64,000 bases of DNA, taken from contig DLSM01000010.1 of NCBI GenBank assembly GCA_002500135.1, positions 63,798 through 127,797 on the forward strand, read 5' to 3'. Positions within the stretch are counted from its first letter, which is position 1, and each line of letters opens with the position of its first letter. The DNA is from Christensenella sp. UBA7862. Its GTDB lineage: Bacteria > Bacillota > Clostridia > Christensenellales > UBA1242. Below the pieces are notes generated by a model, which had not been told where the DNA came from, ran no database searches, and was given only the letters and a program-made list of their open reading frames with translations. The position numbers were made by a program, and so were the translations under genes. Below are positions 1 through 7,349 of the stretch, piece by piece.

Positions 1-646
1 GCCCGACTTGCCTTCAAGTGCCGGTGCAACATTTGTTAATACACAAGCGTTGCAAGATAGCAGCGGTGGACGTGGCAAACGTGTTGTGCAAATAAACACA
101 ACGAAAAATGCAAGCGGGACTGCAAGGACATACAAGTATAGTTGGGACGGTTCCAACTGGTCAAATGGAGCAAGTCTTGTGGAAAAGACCTCCCAAGGTG
201 ACCAAACTCTGTATGTTCGTGTTTATCCAACTGGTGGAGAGCATTACAGAGGTTATGTCCAAACAAGTACAGTTGTGCATTTGAATAAGTTGCCGCAGCC
301 TAATATTTTTTCTGCAAAGCAAATGGGTATTAGCGGATATTGGAATATTCAAGCACGTAGAAGAGTTAACACAGCAACATTCGTTTGTTGGGCTGTAGGC
401 GGAAATGTGGATATTTACCCTGCAACTGAATTTAATGATGATTCAGTGCATAACCTAGCTGGCTGGAGCGGGTGGCTTATTTCTATAACCAGTGAAACAT
501 GGGGCTACGCGTATCACTATAAAAATGGCTTTATTGATAGTGATCAACTCTCGCTGTACTTTGGAAAAAATGATTCTGGTACAAGAAATGTTGGCGAAAC
601 TACAAATTATACAACCACCGACGACGGACAAATTAAAACAGCATAA
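1..646 (+). CDS. C-terminal part of a secreted or surface protein, cut by the window edge
   Basis: The frame is open from the first bases of the window to TAA at 644-646, so the gene begins upstream; the TTG at position 8 is not a convincing start. About 214 residues are visible. They are rich in Ser, Thr, Asn, Gly and Tyr with few charged residues, alternating short strands, and several Trp/Tyr-rich stretches near the C-terminus. This composition is typical of extracellular beta-sandwich modules and resembles the surface proteins at 36.1, 41.3 and 44.0 kb. There is no C-terminal membrane segment and no LPXTG-like sorting signal, so any anchor would be N-terminal, as in those proteins. A strong terminator follows. 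The family is not recognised. Confidence 0.6.
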   Translation, partial: PDLPSSAGATFVNTQALQDSSGGRGKRVVQINTTKNASGTARTYKYSWDGSNWSNGASLVEKTSQGDQTLYVRVYPTGGEHYRGYVQTSTVVHLNKLPQPNIFSAKQMGISGYWNIQARRRVNTATFVCWAVGGNVDIYPATEFNDDSVHNLAGWSGWLISITSETWGYAYHYKNGFIDSDQLSLYFGKNDSGTRNVGETTNYTTTDDGQIKTA

Positions 647-711
647 AAAAATTAAAATTTATGTCACCAAAATTTGAAATGGGCAATTTGGCATGATAAA
701 ATAAATTGAGA

Positions 712-743
712 GGTTGAAGAAACTAGGGGGCTTCAACCTTTTT
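712..743 (+). terminator. Rho-independent terminator after the partial surface protein
   Basis: GGTTGAAG (712-719) pairs with CTTCAACC (731-738) around an 11-base loop, followed by five T. It closes the transcript of the preceding gene. Confidence 0.8.
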
Positions 744-849
744 GCATGCCGCCAAAAGATTATGCAAAATTAAAAGGAGGTGATATTATGCGGGGCGTTA
801 TATTTTGATAGGAGAAAAATTAGGATTATGTATTTTAAAATAAAAAGAA

Positions 850-880
850 GGTTGAGAAAAATTTTATTTCTCAACCTTTT
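850..880 (+). terminator. Second stem-loop sharing the first terminator's stem sequence
   Basis: GGTTGAGAAA (850-859) pairs with TTTCTCAACC (867-876), then TTTT. The stem resembles the one at 712-743, and both are followed by TTTTGCAT and an AGGAG-type site before a GATATTAT..ATG context. Between the two lies a good ribosome binding site (AAGGAGGTGATATTATG at 774-790) leading only into a 6-codon reading frame. This looks like a duplicated leader from which a gene has been lost. Confidence 0.65.
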
Positions 881-907
881 GCATAAAAAAAGGAGTTATG
901 ATATTAT

Positions 908-1492
908 ATGAGTGTATTCGATAATTTAGTTAGCATTAGTGAAAAAGGAGAGATCGTTTATAGTAGTTGGATAGAGTGGGATCATTTTATGATTCCAAAT
1001 AAACCAGAATGGTTTAGGGAGTTATTAAGGAATTTAATGGTAACATTTGGACACTGTTATAAATGTACGGCATTAGATGGCTGCTATTTATGTGCAACAA
1101 ATATGCCAATGCAACCTTTGCATGAAAATTGTGATTGTAGAAAGAAGAATGTTTCATATTTAAGAGTTAAAAATAAGGCGAGAGCCGAATGTGATTTGCG
1201 AAAGTTTACTGAATATGTTTTTAAAGATTTAGAGGGTTCAAAAGGGAAGAATAGAATATTTCACAGCTTAGGCTTTGATATCGATGATTCAAGTTTCTTA
1301 CAAAAAGAATTTTGCAGACAGGCGGTTAGTAGATATTTAAACGGGGATTATTTATTAAATAGTTTAGATAGACATGGACAAAGGTTGTCAATAAAAATTA
1401 TTTTAAAAGGGGCTGCTTTTTATTCCGGTTGGCGATTATGCCCAGAGGGTGAAATAAAAAACATTACTCCATTTGCGAGGTGGGTAGAATGA
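908..1492 (+). CDS. Cys-motif protein, possible polymorphic-toxin or phage-derived effector
   Basis: A 194-residue soluble protein. A cysteine cluster (C50xxC53, C59xxC62, H72xxC75xC77) resembles the P-x-H-x-N-C-x-C signature of SPP1 gp7/MuF-type minor head proteins, whose domain recurs in polymorphic toxins, and could bind a metal. The second half (about residues 110-175) contains a segment running from RIFHSLGF to LNGDYLL and then SIKIILKG, reminiscent of small domains found at toxin C-termini. The start has AAGGAG nine bases upstream of ATG 908. The stop overlaps the start of the next gene (ATGA), so the two are translationally coupled. The DUF4926-like neighbours would fit an immunity role. 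Function is inferred from context; the family assignment is tentative. Confidence 0.5.
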   Translation: MSVFDNLVSISEKGEIVYSSWIEWDHFMIPNKPEWFRELLRNLMVTFGHCYKCTALDGCYLCATNMPMQPLHENCDCRKKNVSYLRVKNKARAECDLRKFTEYVFKDLEGSKGKNRIFHSLGFDIDDSSFLQKEFCRQAVSRYLNGDYLLNSLDRHGQRLSIKIILKGAAFYSGWRLCPEGEIKNITPFARWVE

Positions 1493-1977
1493 AAAAATTT
1501 GATTTAATAAAACTGAATAATGATAGTGAATATAAAAGACAAAATTTGACGGTGGGCATGCATGGAATTGTTATTGAAGAAGGTGGAGTTGCTTCTGATG
1601 TTATGTTTTTTAACCCACATAACGTTGGGGAATTTGTTATTGTGAATATTAGGAATAGCGATTTAGTTGTAGAGAAAAGAAATCTTCCAACAGACATTCA
1701 AGTGGAGTTAGAATCAAATCTTGACACACTAAGGAAGAAAGCAAAAGACGCCTTGCAACCTATTAAGATAAAAGAATATGACATGGTGGAACTTTTGGTG
1801 GAAGATAAAAAATATTCGCAGTATGGGGTGCATAAGGGTGATTGCGGATGTGTTATGGACAATAATGCTGTTCAAGATTACATTGAAGTAGATTTTTCAG
1901 GAATTGATGAAAATGGAAATTTCTACGGAGATTGTATTTCTGTTAAAATTGAGGATTTGAAAGTAATAAACAAATAA
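1489..1977 (+). CDS. DUF4926-like small protein, possible immunity protein
   Basis: 162 residues. ATG 1489 is chosen over the GTG nine bases upstream because GCGAGGTGG precedes it at normal spacing and because it overlaps the stop of the previous gene as ATGA. The protein appears to hold two related SH3-like beta modules: residues 1-60 (KKFDLIKL, then a GMHGIV turn) and residues about 95-160 (YDMVELLVED, then HKGDCGCVMD, and a final IEDLKVI). This is the layout of DUF4926-type proteins, which often sit beside toxin-like genes. It could also be a phage accessory protein. Codon use is more AT-rich than in the housekeeping genes nearby, which suggests an acquired module. Confidence 0.55.
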   Translation: MKKFDLIKLNNDSEYKRQNLTVGMHGIVIEEGGVASDVMFFNPHNVGEFVIVNIRNSDLVVEKRNLPTDIQVELESNLDTLRKKAKDALQPIKIKEYDMVELLVEDKKYSQYGVHKGDCGCVMDNNAVQDYIEVDFSGIDENGNFYGDCISVKIEDLKVINK

Positions 1978-2018
1978 TTTTTTTGAGTATTTGCAAAAAA
2001 TTATATGGAAGTGATATT

Positions 2019-2393
2019 ATGAAAATACTAGATGATGTTAGAGTTATTTGTGATGATTATAAAGAAGAAGGCATTACAAAAGGGATGATTGGTACAATAA
2101 TCGACGCCGACATAAGGTGGAATGAGTTTTATGTTTGCTTTCAAGACCAAAGAGTGTATGATGAAGACTTTATGAAGCATGAAGAGAATATTTTTAAATT
2201 GAATGATGACATTTGTACTGGAATAAAAATTAAAGATCTGGAACTTGTAAAAGATCGAAAGACTTCGGATGAGTTGATTAGGGAAAGTTTGCCAGACGGA
2301 CACAAAGATTTTTGGTGCAAAGTAGAGAATGGGTTTATCATCAATCTTAAGGGTGAAAAGAAAAATAAAGTTCAATATGATTACGATAGTTAA
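2019..2393 (+). CDS. DUF4926-like small protein, second copy
   Basis: 124 residues. ATG 2019 follows GGAAGTGATATT; a TTG-initiated extension from 1983 lacks a ribosome binding site and is rejected. Residues 3-35 (DDVRVICDDY, then TKGMIGTIID) and the KIKDLELVKD segment match the beta-module layout of the preceding protein. The C-terminus (HKDFWCKVENG, then LKGEKKNKVQYDYDS) is an extra polar tail. It lies 41 bases after the previous stop, so the three genes 908-2393 probably form one transcript. A joint role as immunity or accessory proteins is inferred from context only. The next gene has its own promoter. Confidence 0.5.
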   Translation: MKILDDVRVICDDYKEEGITKGMIGTIIDADIRWNEFYVCFQDQRVYDEDFMKHEENIFKLNDDICTGIKIKDLELVKDRKTSDELIRESLPDGHKDFWCKVENGFIINLKGEKKNKVQYDYDS

Positions 2394-2428
2394 TTTTTTG
2401 CAAAATTATGCAAAAGCGGCGTTAAATG

Positions 2429-2458
2429 TTTTCATTTTTGTGGGAAATGTGATATAAT
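2429..2458 (+). promoter_or_regulatory. hflX promoter, predicted leaderless start
   Basis: TTTTCA (2429-2434), an 18-base spacer and TATAAT (2453-2458) preceded by TGA (extended -10). The hexamer ends seven bases before the ATG at 2466, so transcription should start at or next to the start codon. There is no Shine-Dalgarno sequence. Confidence 0.6.
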
Positions 2459-2465
2459 ATATATT

Positions 2466-3560
2466 ATGAAAGTTCAAGAAACGGAAAAGAAAAAAGAAAA
2501 AGCCATTTTGGTGGCGGTTGCATGGAATGAAACAAGGGTGAATTTTGACAAGGACCTTGAGGAACTTGCCAGCCTTTGTCATACGGCGGGGCTTGAAGTT
2601 GTGGGCGAAACGGGGCAGAATATTAAGGAGAAAAATCCTTCGACTTTGCTCGGCAGCGGAAAGGTGGAAGAAATTGCAAACATGGTGAAGGAGTTGTCGG
2701 CTGATGTTGTGGTGGTGGACACTGAACTTACTGGCTCGCAAGCGAACAATATTATGAATATTGTAAACGCAAAAGTTGTGGATAGGTCGATGCTTATTCT
2801 AGATATTTTTGCGGGCAGGGCAACAACTAATGAAGGCAGATTGCAAGTTAAACTTGCTCAACTTAAATACACTCTCCCACGAATTGCCAGTGTGTCGGGC
2901 AGTGCGGGGCGATTTGGCAGTGCTGGTGTTGGCATGCGTGGACCTGGTGAGACAAAACTTGAAACTGACAAAAGAAAGATTAGGGACGATATTACAAAAC
3001 TTGAAAAAGAAATTTTGAAAATTAAGTCGCAAAGGCTTGTTCAAAAAAGTGAAAGAAAGAAAAATCAAGTTAAACAAGTGGCTATCGTTGGCTACACCAA
3101 TGCGGGCAAGTCAACGCTTATGAATACAATCACCAAGGCGGGGATTTATGCCGACAATCTTCTTTTTGCGACTTTAGACACCACAAGCAGAACGCTTTGG
3201 CTGGGGGATAATAGAAAGGTTGTTCTTGTGGACACTGTTGGCTTTATTGACAAACTTCCACACGCTTTCATTCAAGCGTTCAATGCAACTCTTGAAGAAA
3301 CCGCAGACGCCGACTTGCTTGTTCATGTGGTGGATATTTCTGACCCAGATTACAAGGACAAAATGGAAGTGGTGAATGACGTTTTAAAGGAAATTAAGGC
3401 GGATAAAATTCCACAAATCATTGTGTATAACAAAGTGGATAAAATTTCAAAACCTTTTGAAGTGCCACAAGACGCAGTCTTGATTAGTGCGAAAAACAAT
3501 ACTGGCATTGAACGACTTAAGGAACTTATTACAAACAAACTTTTTGAAGCAAGGGAATAA
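2466..3560 (+). CDS. hflX: Ribosome-associated GTPase HflX
   Basis: 364 residues, usual for Firmicute HflX, a GTPase that splits stalled 70S ribosomes. The N-terminal HflX domain (residues about 10-170) includes the NPSTLLGSGKVEEI stretch and the conserved glycine-rich GVGMRGPGETKLETD segment. A Lys/Glu-rich helical linker follows, then the G domain: GYTNAGKST (G1), DTVGF (G3), NKVDK (G4) and SAKNNTG (G5). The ATG lies directly after the -10 box with no ribosome binding site, predicting a leaderless mRNA. Only 38 bases separate it from rarA, which has its own promoter. Identification is secure. Confidence 0.95.
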   Translation: MKVQETEKKKEKAILVAVAWNETRVNFDKDLEELASLCHTAGLEVVGETGQNIKEKNPSTLLGSGKVEEIANMVKELSADVVVVDTELTGSQANNIMNIVNAKVVDRSMLILDIFAGRATTNEGRLQVKLAQLKYTLPRIASVSGSAGRFGSAGVGMRGPGETKLETDKRKIRDDITKLEKEILKIKSQRLVQKSERKKNQVKQVAIVGYTNAGKSTLMNTITKAGIYADNLLFATLDTTSRTLWLGDNRKVVLVDTVGFIDKLPHAFIQAFNATLEETADADLLVHVVDISDPDYKDKMEVVNDVLKEIKADKIPQIIVYNKVDKISKPFEVPQDAVLISAKNNTGIERLKELITNKLFEARE

Positions 3561-3564
3561 ACTC

Positions 3565-3592
3565 TTGCTTTATTTTCAAATTATTGTATAAT
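3565..3592 (+). promoter_or_regulatory. rarA promoter, predicted leaderless start
   Basis: TTGCTT (3565-3570), a 16-base spacer and TATAAT (3587-3592). The -10 ends six bases before ATG 3599, which puts the expected transcription start at the A of the start codon; no Shine-Dalgarno sequence fits between. Confidence 0.6.
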
Positions 3593-3598
3593 ACAGAT

Positions 3599-4879
3599 AT
3601 GGAATATTATTCAAATTTTAGAGATAAAAAGCCACTGGCGGAAAGGATGCGACCAGAAACTCTTGAGGAGTTTGTGGGGCAAAAACACATTGTTGGCAAA
3701 AATATGTTGCTGGATAGAGCAATTAGGGCAGGGGTGCTTGGCAGTTGCATTTTTTTTGGACCACCTGGGACGGGCAAAACAACTTTGGCTCATATTATTG
3801 CCACTCAAAGCAAGGGCAAAATGGTCACGCTTAATGCTGTGTCGTCTGGTGTGGCGGAAGCAAAGGCGTGCATTGAAGAAGCAAAGAAAGACTTTGAACT
3901 GTTTGGCAAAAGGACATACTTATTTCTTGACGAATGTCACCGTTGGAGCAAGGCTCAAAGCGATTGTGTTTTGCAAGCCATTGAAGAAGGACATATTATA
4001 TTTGTTGGCTCGACAACTGAAAACCCATACACCAGCATGACAAGGGCCATTGTGTCAAGGTGTAGGGTGTTTGAGTTTAAGCCAGTTGAACCAAAAGACA
4101 TTGTGGAAGTGTTGGAAAGGGCAATAAAAGATAAAGAACGTGGACTTGGTAAGTTGCCGGTTGAGTGCGACAAAGACGCGCTTGACTATTTTGCTTGGGC
4201 TTGCGGTGGTGATGTTAGGCAAGCGTTGAACGGGCTTGAACTTGCTGTGTCCACGACAAATATAAATAAGCAAAAGAAAATTGTCATAACCAAAGAAATC
4301 GCAACTCAAAGCATTGGCAAAATGGGGCTTAGCATGGATAGTGGGCTGTATTATGACCTCTTAAGTGCTTTTTGCAAGAGTATTCGTGGAAGCGATAGTG
4401 ATGCGGCGTTATATTATTCGCAAAGGCTTATTTCTGCGGGCATTGACCCAAAGATTATCGCCAGACGACTTATTGCTCATTGCAGCGAAGACATTGGCAT
4501 GGCAGATTCAAATGCATTGCTCCTTGCGTGTTGTGCTATGTATTCATGTGAAAAGCTGGGAATTCCAGAGTGTTTGCTCACACTTTCTCATGCGATAATT
4601 TATGCTTGCGAAGCGGAAAAGTCAAACTCTGTGTATCTTGCGATGTCCGCCGCTCATGATGATGTGGAAAAAACAAAGGATGACGCCGTTCCAAACAATT
4701 TGAAAAATCACCCTAGCATAAATGACGATAAAACGGGCGGATATTTGTATCCACACGAATTTGGGGGATATGTAAAACAACAATATCTTCCAAACAAACT
4801 AAAAAACAAAAGATATTACATTCCAAAAAACAACGGCAGAGAAAAGGGAATGATTAGGAAAAAAGATTTGTTGAAATAA
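3599..4879 (+). CDS. rarA: Replication-associated recombination ATPase RarA/MgsA
   Basis: 426 residues, a clamp-loader-like AAA+ ATPase acting at stalled replication forks. It opens with the family signature KPLAERMRPETLEEFVGQKH, followed by Walker A GPPGTGKTT (about residue 55), Walker B FLDECHR, sensor-1 VGSTTENP and the MgsA C-terminal oligomerisation domain (GLYYDLLSAFCKSIRGSD, then RRLIAHCSEDIGMAD). ATG 3599 is chosen because the TTG five codons upstream lies inside the -10 box. Transcribed alone and ended by a strong terminator shared with the convergent glycerophosphodiesterase gene. Confidence 0.95.
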   Translation: MEYYSNFRDKKPLAERMRPETLEEFVGQKHIVGKNMLLDRAIRAGVLGSCIFFGPPGTGKTTLAHIIATQSKGKMVTLNAVSSGVAEAKACIEEAKKDFELFGKRTYLFLDECHRWSKAQSDCVLQAIEEGHIIFVGSTTENPYTSMTRAIVSRCRVFEFKPVEPKDIVEVLERAIKDKERGLGKLPVECDKDALDYFAWACGGDVRQALNGLELAVSTTNINKQKKIVITKEIATQSIGKMGLSMDSGLYYDLLSAFCKSIRGSDSDAALYYSQRLISAGIDPKIIARRLIAHCSEDIGMADSNALLLACCAMYSCEKLGIPECLLTLSHAIIYACEAEKSNSVYLAMSAAHDDVEKTKDDAVPNNLKNHPSINDDKTGGYLYPHEFGGYVKQQYLPNKLKNKRYYIPKNNGREKGMIRKKDLLK

Positions 4880-4893
4880 ATATAAATTTTCAA

Positions 4894-4923
4894 AAAAACA
4901 GTGACTTTTTAGTCACTGTTTTT
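4894..4923. terminator. Bidirectional terminator between rarA and the convergent phosphodiesterase gene
   Basis: AACAGTGACT pairs perfectly with AGTCACTGTT around a TTTT loop (4897-4920), with A on the left flank and T on the right, so it can serve both strands. Confidence 0.85.
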
Positions 4924-4926
4924 GTG

Positions 4927-5658
4927 TTAAATTCGAGGCAAGAAGCCTTCGAATATGATGTTGTCACAATGTGGAGCAACTTTCATATAACTTGCTTGAT
5001 TTGGCACTGCCCACACAAGAAGGGGAAGTTGTTTGAAGCGTTTTATATATCTGTTTGGCACTTCGTCCCATTTGTAACAAATGAAGTTTGGCTGCGAGTG
5101 AGATTTGTTAAGCGCCATGCTTCTTAGAACCAGTCGTCTTAAAAGACTAATCTTTTCGCCCTTAAACATGCTTGCAAGTTGCCCACGCAAAACTTCTGGA
5201 GCGTTTTGTCTGAACCATTTTAGCGTGTATGGGTTGAAGCTCATAATTGCATAATCGCCTTTATAGTTTTTAAGAATTTCATAAACTCTTTGTTCAAAGC
5301 GGCTGTTTGTATTGTAGTCCTTAATTTCAATGAGAAGAGGAGCTTTGCCGTCAACAAATTTAAGTGTTTCTTCAAGTGTTGGAATTTTCTCGTCTGTGTC
5401 CATAAGGTTAAGAGTTTTTAGTTCTTCAACATTTTTAATTTTCTTTATGTAGCCGTCATGACCTGTAAGACGTTTTAGCGTGTCATCATGAAAAACAACG
5501 GGCGTGCCGTCTTCTATTGGGTGAACATCCAGTTCTATTGCATAATCGTGGTCTATTGCGTTTTGAAAAGCGGAAAGACTGTTCTCTGGGTGGGTGTCGT
5601 CATGAAGCCCACGATGAGCGATATATTTGTGAACAATCCAACTATTAAAAATCTCCAT
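4927..5658 (-). CDS. Glycerophosphodiester phosphodiesterase family protein
   Basis: 243 residues, the usual size of a compact cytoplasmic GDPD TIM barrel, which releases sn-glycerol-3-phosphate from glycerophosphodiesters. Conserved catalytic elements are visible: AHRGLHDDTHPENSL (first His plus Glu), ELDVHPIEDGTPVVFHDDTLKRLTG split into its two strands (ELDV with Glu/Asp metal ligands, then the second catalytic His in VVFHDD) and a LLIEIKD strand supplying a further Glu. No signal peptide, so an intracellular enzyme is expected. A GGGGAG site lies eight bases before the ATG, with TATAAT (5708-5703) about 45 bases further upstream. Monocistronic. Confidence 0.88.
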   Translation of the reverse strand: MEIFNSWIVHKYIAHRGLHDDTHPENSLSAFQNAIDHDYAIELDVHPIEDGTPVVFHDDTLKRLTGHDGYIKKIKNVEELKTLNLMDTDEKIPTLEETLKFVDGKAPLLIEIKDYNTNSRFEQRVYEILKNYKGDYAIMSFNPYTLKWFRQNAPEVLRGQLASMFKGEKISLLRRLVLRSMALNKSHSQPNFICYKWDEVPNRYIKRFKQLPLLVWAVPNQASYMKVAPHCDNIIFEGFLPRI

Positions 5659-6013
5659 TTCTATCTCCCCATAAAACGGATAAAATTTTATTTGATGATA
5701 TGATTATAACATCTTTTGCCTAGAAAACAAACATTTTTTTGTAATTAGTATAAAAAATATTCAAAAATTTGTTATAACCATGTATATAATTGTATGCTTA
5801 TAGGAATTTTTCCATGAAAAGTGTGCGGGGAAATTTTTTTGAGATTTTTTTGAATTTTGTAACCAAAAAGAAATTTACATAATAATATGAAGTAGAAGCA
5901 AAAGAAAAAAGTTGGAAGCACAAAAGACCTACATATTTTTCTTCTTGAGCCAAAAGAAAGACAAGGTGCAAAGAGGGAAATCATACAAAATGAAAAAAAT
6001 AAAGGAGATACAC
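5659..6013. other. Divergent intergenic region with promoters only
   Basis: 355 very AT-rich bases between divergent genes. On the minus strand ATGTTATAATC gives an extended -10 for the phosphodiesterase gene (TATAAT at 5708-5703). On the plus strand TATAAT at 5785-5790 and CATAAT at 5878-5883 are candidate -10 boxes for the small Cys-rich gene, implying a leader of 120-220 bases. No conserved riboswitch fold or coding region was recognised. Confidence 0.4.
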
Positions 6014-6205
6014 ATGAACTTTTTTGGAAACGGCTGTGGTGGCGGTGCATTTGGCGGAAATAATTGTTGCTGGATTTTCATCTTGTTACTTCTTTGCGGG
6101 AATTGCGGAAATGGAATGAACGGATGCATTGACGTTTGCACACTTATTCTCTTGATACTTTTACTTAGTGCATGCGGTGGAAGTTGTGGAAACACAAACT
6201 GCTAA
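6014..6205 (+). CDS. Small Cys/Gly-rich membrane protein
   Basis: 63 residues. ATG 6014 follows AAAGGAGATACAC; the longer in-frame extension from 5912 has no ribosome binding site and an unrelated Lys-rich composition. The protein has two short hydrophobic stretches (WIFILLLLCG and CTLILLILLLSAC) separated and flanked by Gly/Asn/Cys runs (GNGCGGGAFGGNNCC, CGNCGNGMNGC, CGGSCGNTNC), giving 10 cysteines in 63 residues. Small hydrophobic Gly/Cys-rich proteins of this kind occur in sporulating Firmicutes (YjcZ-like and coat-associated peptides), but no function is established for this one. It is isolated, with its own leader and terminator. Confidence 0.7.
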   Translation: MNFFGNGCGGGAFGGNNCCWIFILLLLCGNCGNGMNGCIDVCTLILLILLLSACGGSCGNTNC

Positions 6206-6219
6206 TAGCCACACAAAAC

Positions 6220-6250
6220 AAAAAGCGGGGACTTCAAATCTCCGCTTTTT
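6220..6250. terminator. Bidirectional terminator
   Basis: AAAAGCGGGGA pairs with TCTCCGCTTTT (one G-U pair) around CTTCAAA, between convergent genes. Confidence 0.85.
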
Positions 6251-6257
6251 CATGCGT

Positions 6258-7001
6258 TTAATTATCCTTTTTAAAAATATCCTTTACGATTTCTACAACC
6301 CTCTCAAGGTCGCCAGCGTTTTTGAAACGGTGGTCGGCGTTTTTTATATAATAAAGATTATAACTCCTAAAATGTTCTTTATAATATTTCTCATTATCCA
6401 CAACCGACACAACATCGTCCATGTCACCTTGAATGATGTCAATGTGTTTGTCAAAGGAACAATCTTTTAGCGAATTTTCTTTTAATTCTTCCAAGAAACT
6501 TTTATTTATTAAAAGAGGTCTTTCAAAGCCAAGGTCAATGTTTCCCTTTAAGTCGCATGGGGAATAGCCATGTTCATTCAAAATATTTTCTTGCAAAACA
6601 TCTTCCGTAAATATTGCTGGAGATTTTAAAATAATATGCTTGCAATCTATTTTATTTGCTCTTAAATAATTTAACAACAGATATCCACCAAAACTTGTGG
6701 CAAAGAAAGAGATAGGCTTGCCGTTATATTTGTCCTTTATATATTGGATAACGCTTGACACATATTCAAAGCATTTTGAAAGTTTAAGAAGGAAAGTGTC
6801 CTTGTCCGCTCCATGACTTGGTAAGTCAAAAGCAAAAACCAAAATTCCACTCTTTGTTAGTTCTTCTGCAAGAGCATAAATTGTGGAACTGTCCTTGTCG
6901 CCAGCAAAACCATGCAAAGTTATAAGCACTTGCTCAGTTTCTTTTTCTGGCAAAAAACTTCTGCAACAAATTTCATTTAACCCGCTATCTGCAATTTCCA
7001 T
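6258..7001 (-). CDS. Alpha/beta hydrolase (serine aminopeptidase/esterase type)
   Basis: 247 residues from ATG 7001, preceded by AGAGGTGAACAAA; the ATG ten codons upstream lacks a ribosome binding site. The fold is clear: the LITLHGFAGDKDSS oxyanion-hole strand, AFDLPSHGAD, the nucleophile elbow ATSFGG (Ser), a late Asp in QGDMDDVV and the catalytic His in NADHRF. Similar cytoplasmic enzymes are annotated as carboxylesterases or hydrolase 4-type proteins; the substrate cannot be read from sequence. It is a single-gene unit, convergent with the small Cys-rich gene. Confidence 0.85.
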   Translation of the reverse strand: MEIADSGLNEICCRSFLPEKETEQVLITLHGFAGDKDSSTIYALAEELTKSGILVFAFDLPSHGADKDTFLLKLSKCFEYVSSVIQYIKDKYNGKPISFFATSFGGYLLLNYLRANKIDCKHIILKSPAIFTEDVLQENILNEHGYSPCDLKGNIDLGFERPLLINKSFLEELKENSLKDCSFDKHIDIIQGDMDDVVSVVDNEKYYKEHFRSYNLYYIKNADHRFKNAGDLERVVEIVKDIFKKDN

Positions 7002-7190
7002 TTTGTTCACCTCTATACCACACTTTATCACAGAATGGGATTTTTATCAAAATAAAATATCATTGACTTTTTGAAAAACTAATTCCCATAAATTGGAAAA
7101 TTTTTGGAAAATTTACATATTTTGGAATTTTGTGCAAATGATAGAAATGTTGACAAATAAAATTTTTTGCAAACAACTTAATAAATACGG

Positions 7191-7219
7191 TTGACATATC
7201 TTTAAGTTTGTTATAAAAT
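7191..7219 (+). promoter_or_regulatory. Promoter of the giant Ig-like surface protein
   Basis: TTGACA (7191-7196), 17 bases, TAAAAT (7214-7219). The start codon is at 7350, leaving a leader of about 120 bases that contains several TTTTGC/TTTTTGCA motifs but no recognised riboswitch. A second TTGACA lies at 7150-7155. The rest of the 348-base gap upstream of the gene (7002-7349) holds nothing else I can identify. Confidence 0.6.
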
Positions 7220-7349
7220 TACCGTGCTTTAATCTTTTGGCTTGATTGCAATTTTTACATTTTTTTGCAAAATTAGCCACTTTTTGGGGCAAGTCAACAA
7301 ATGTTTCCATACTTTTTGTTTGACAAATATATTTTTAGGAGAGAATTTT

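Noticed and set aside
828..911. 27-codon frame overlapping the start of the gene at 908
   Set aside because: It runs through the terminator hairpin at 850-880 and has no independent support; most likely chance.
7002..7349. Riboswitch in the long leader of the Ig-like surface protein
   Set aside because: The leader is AT-rich with repeated TTTTGC motifs but shows no compact conserved stems I can recognise.
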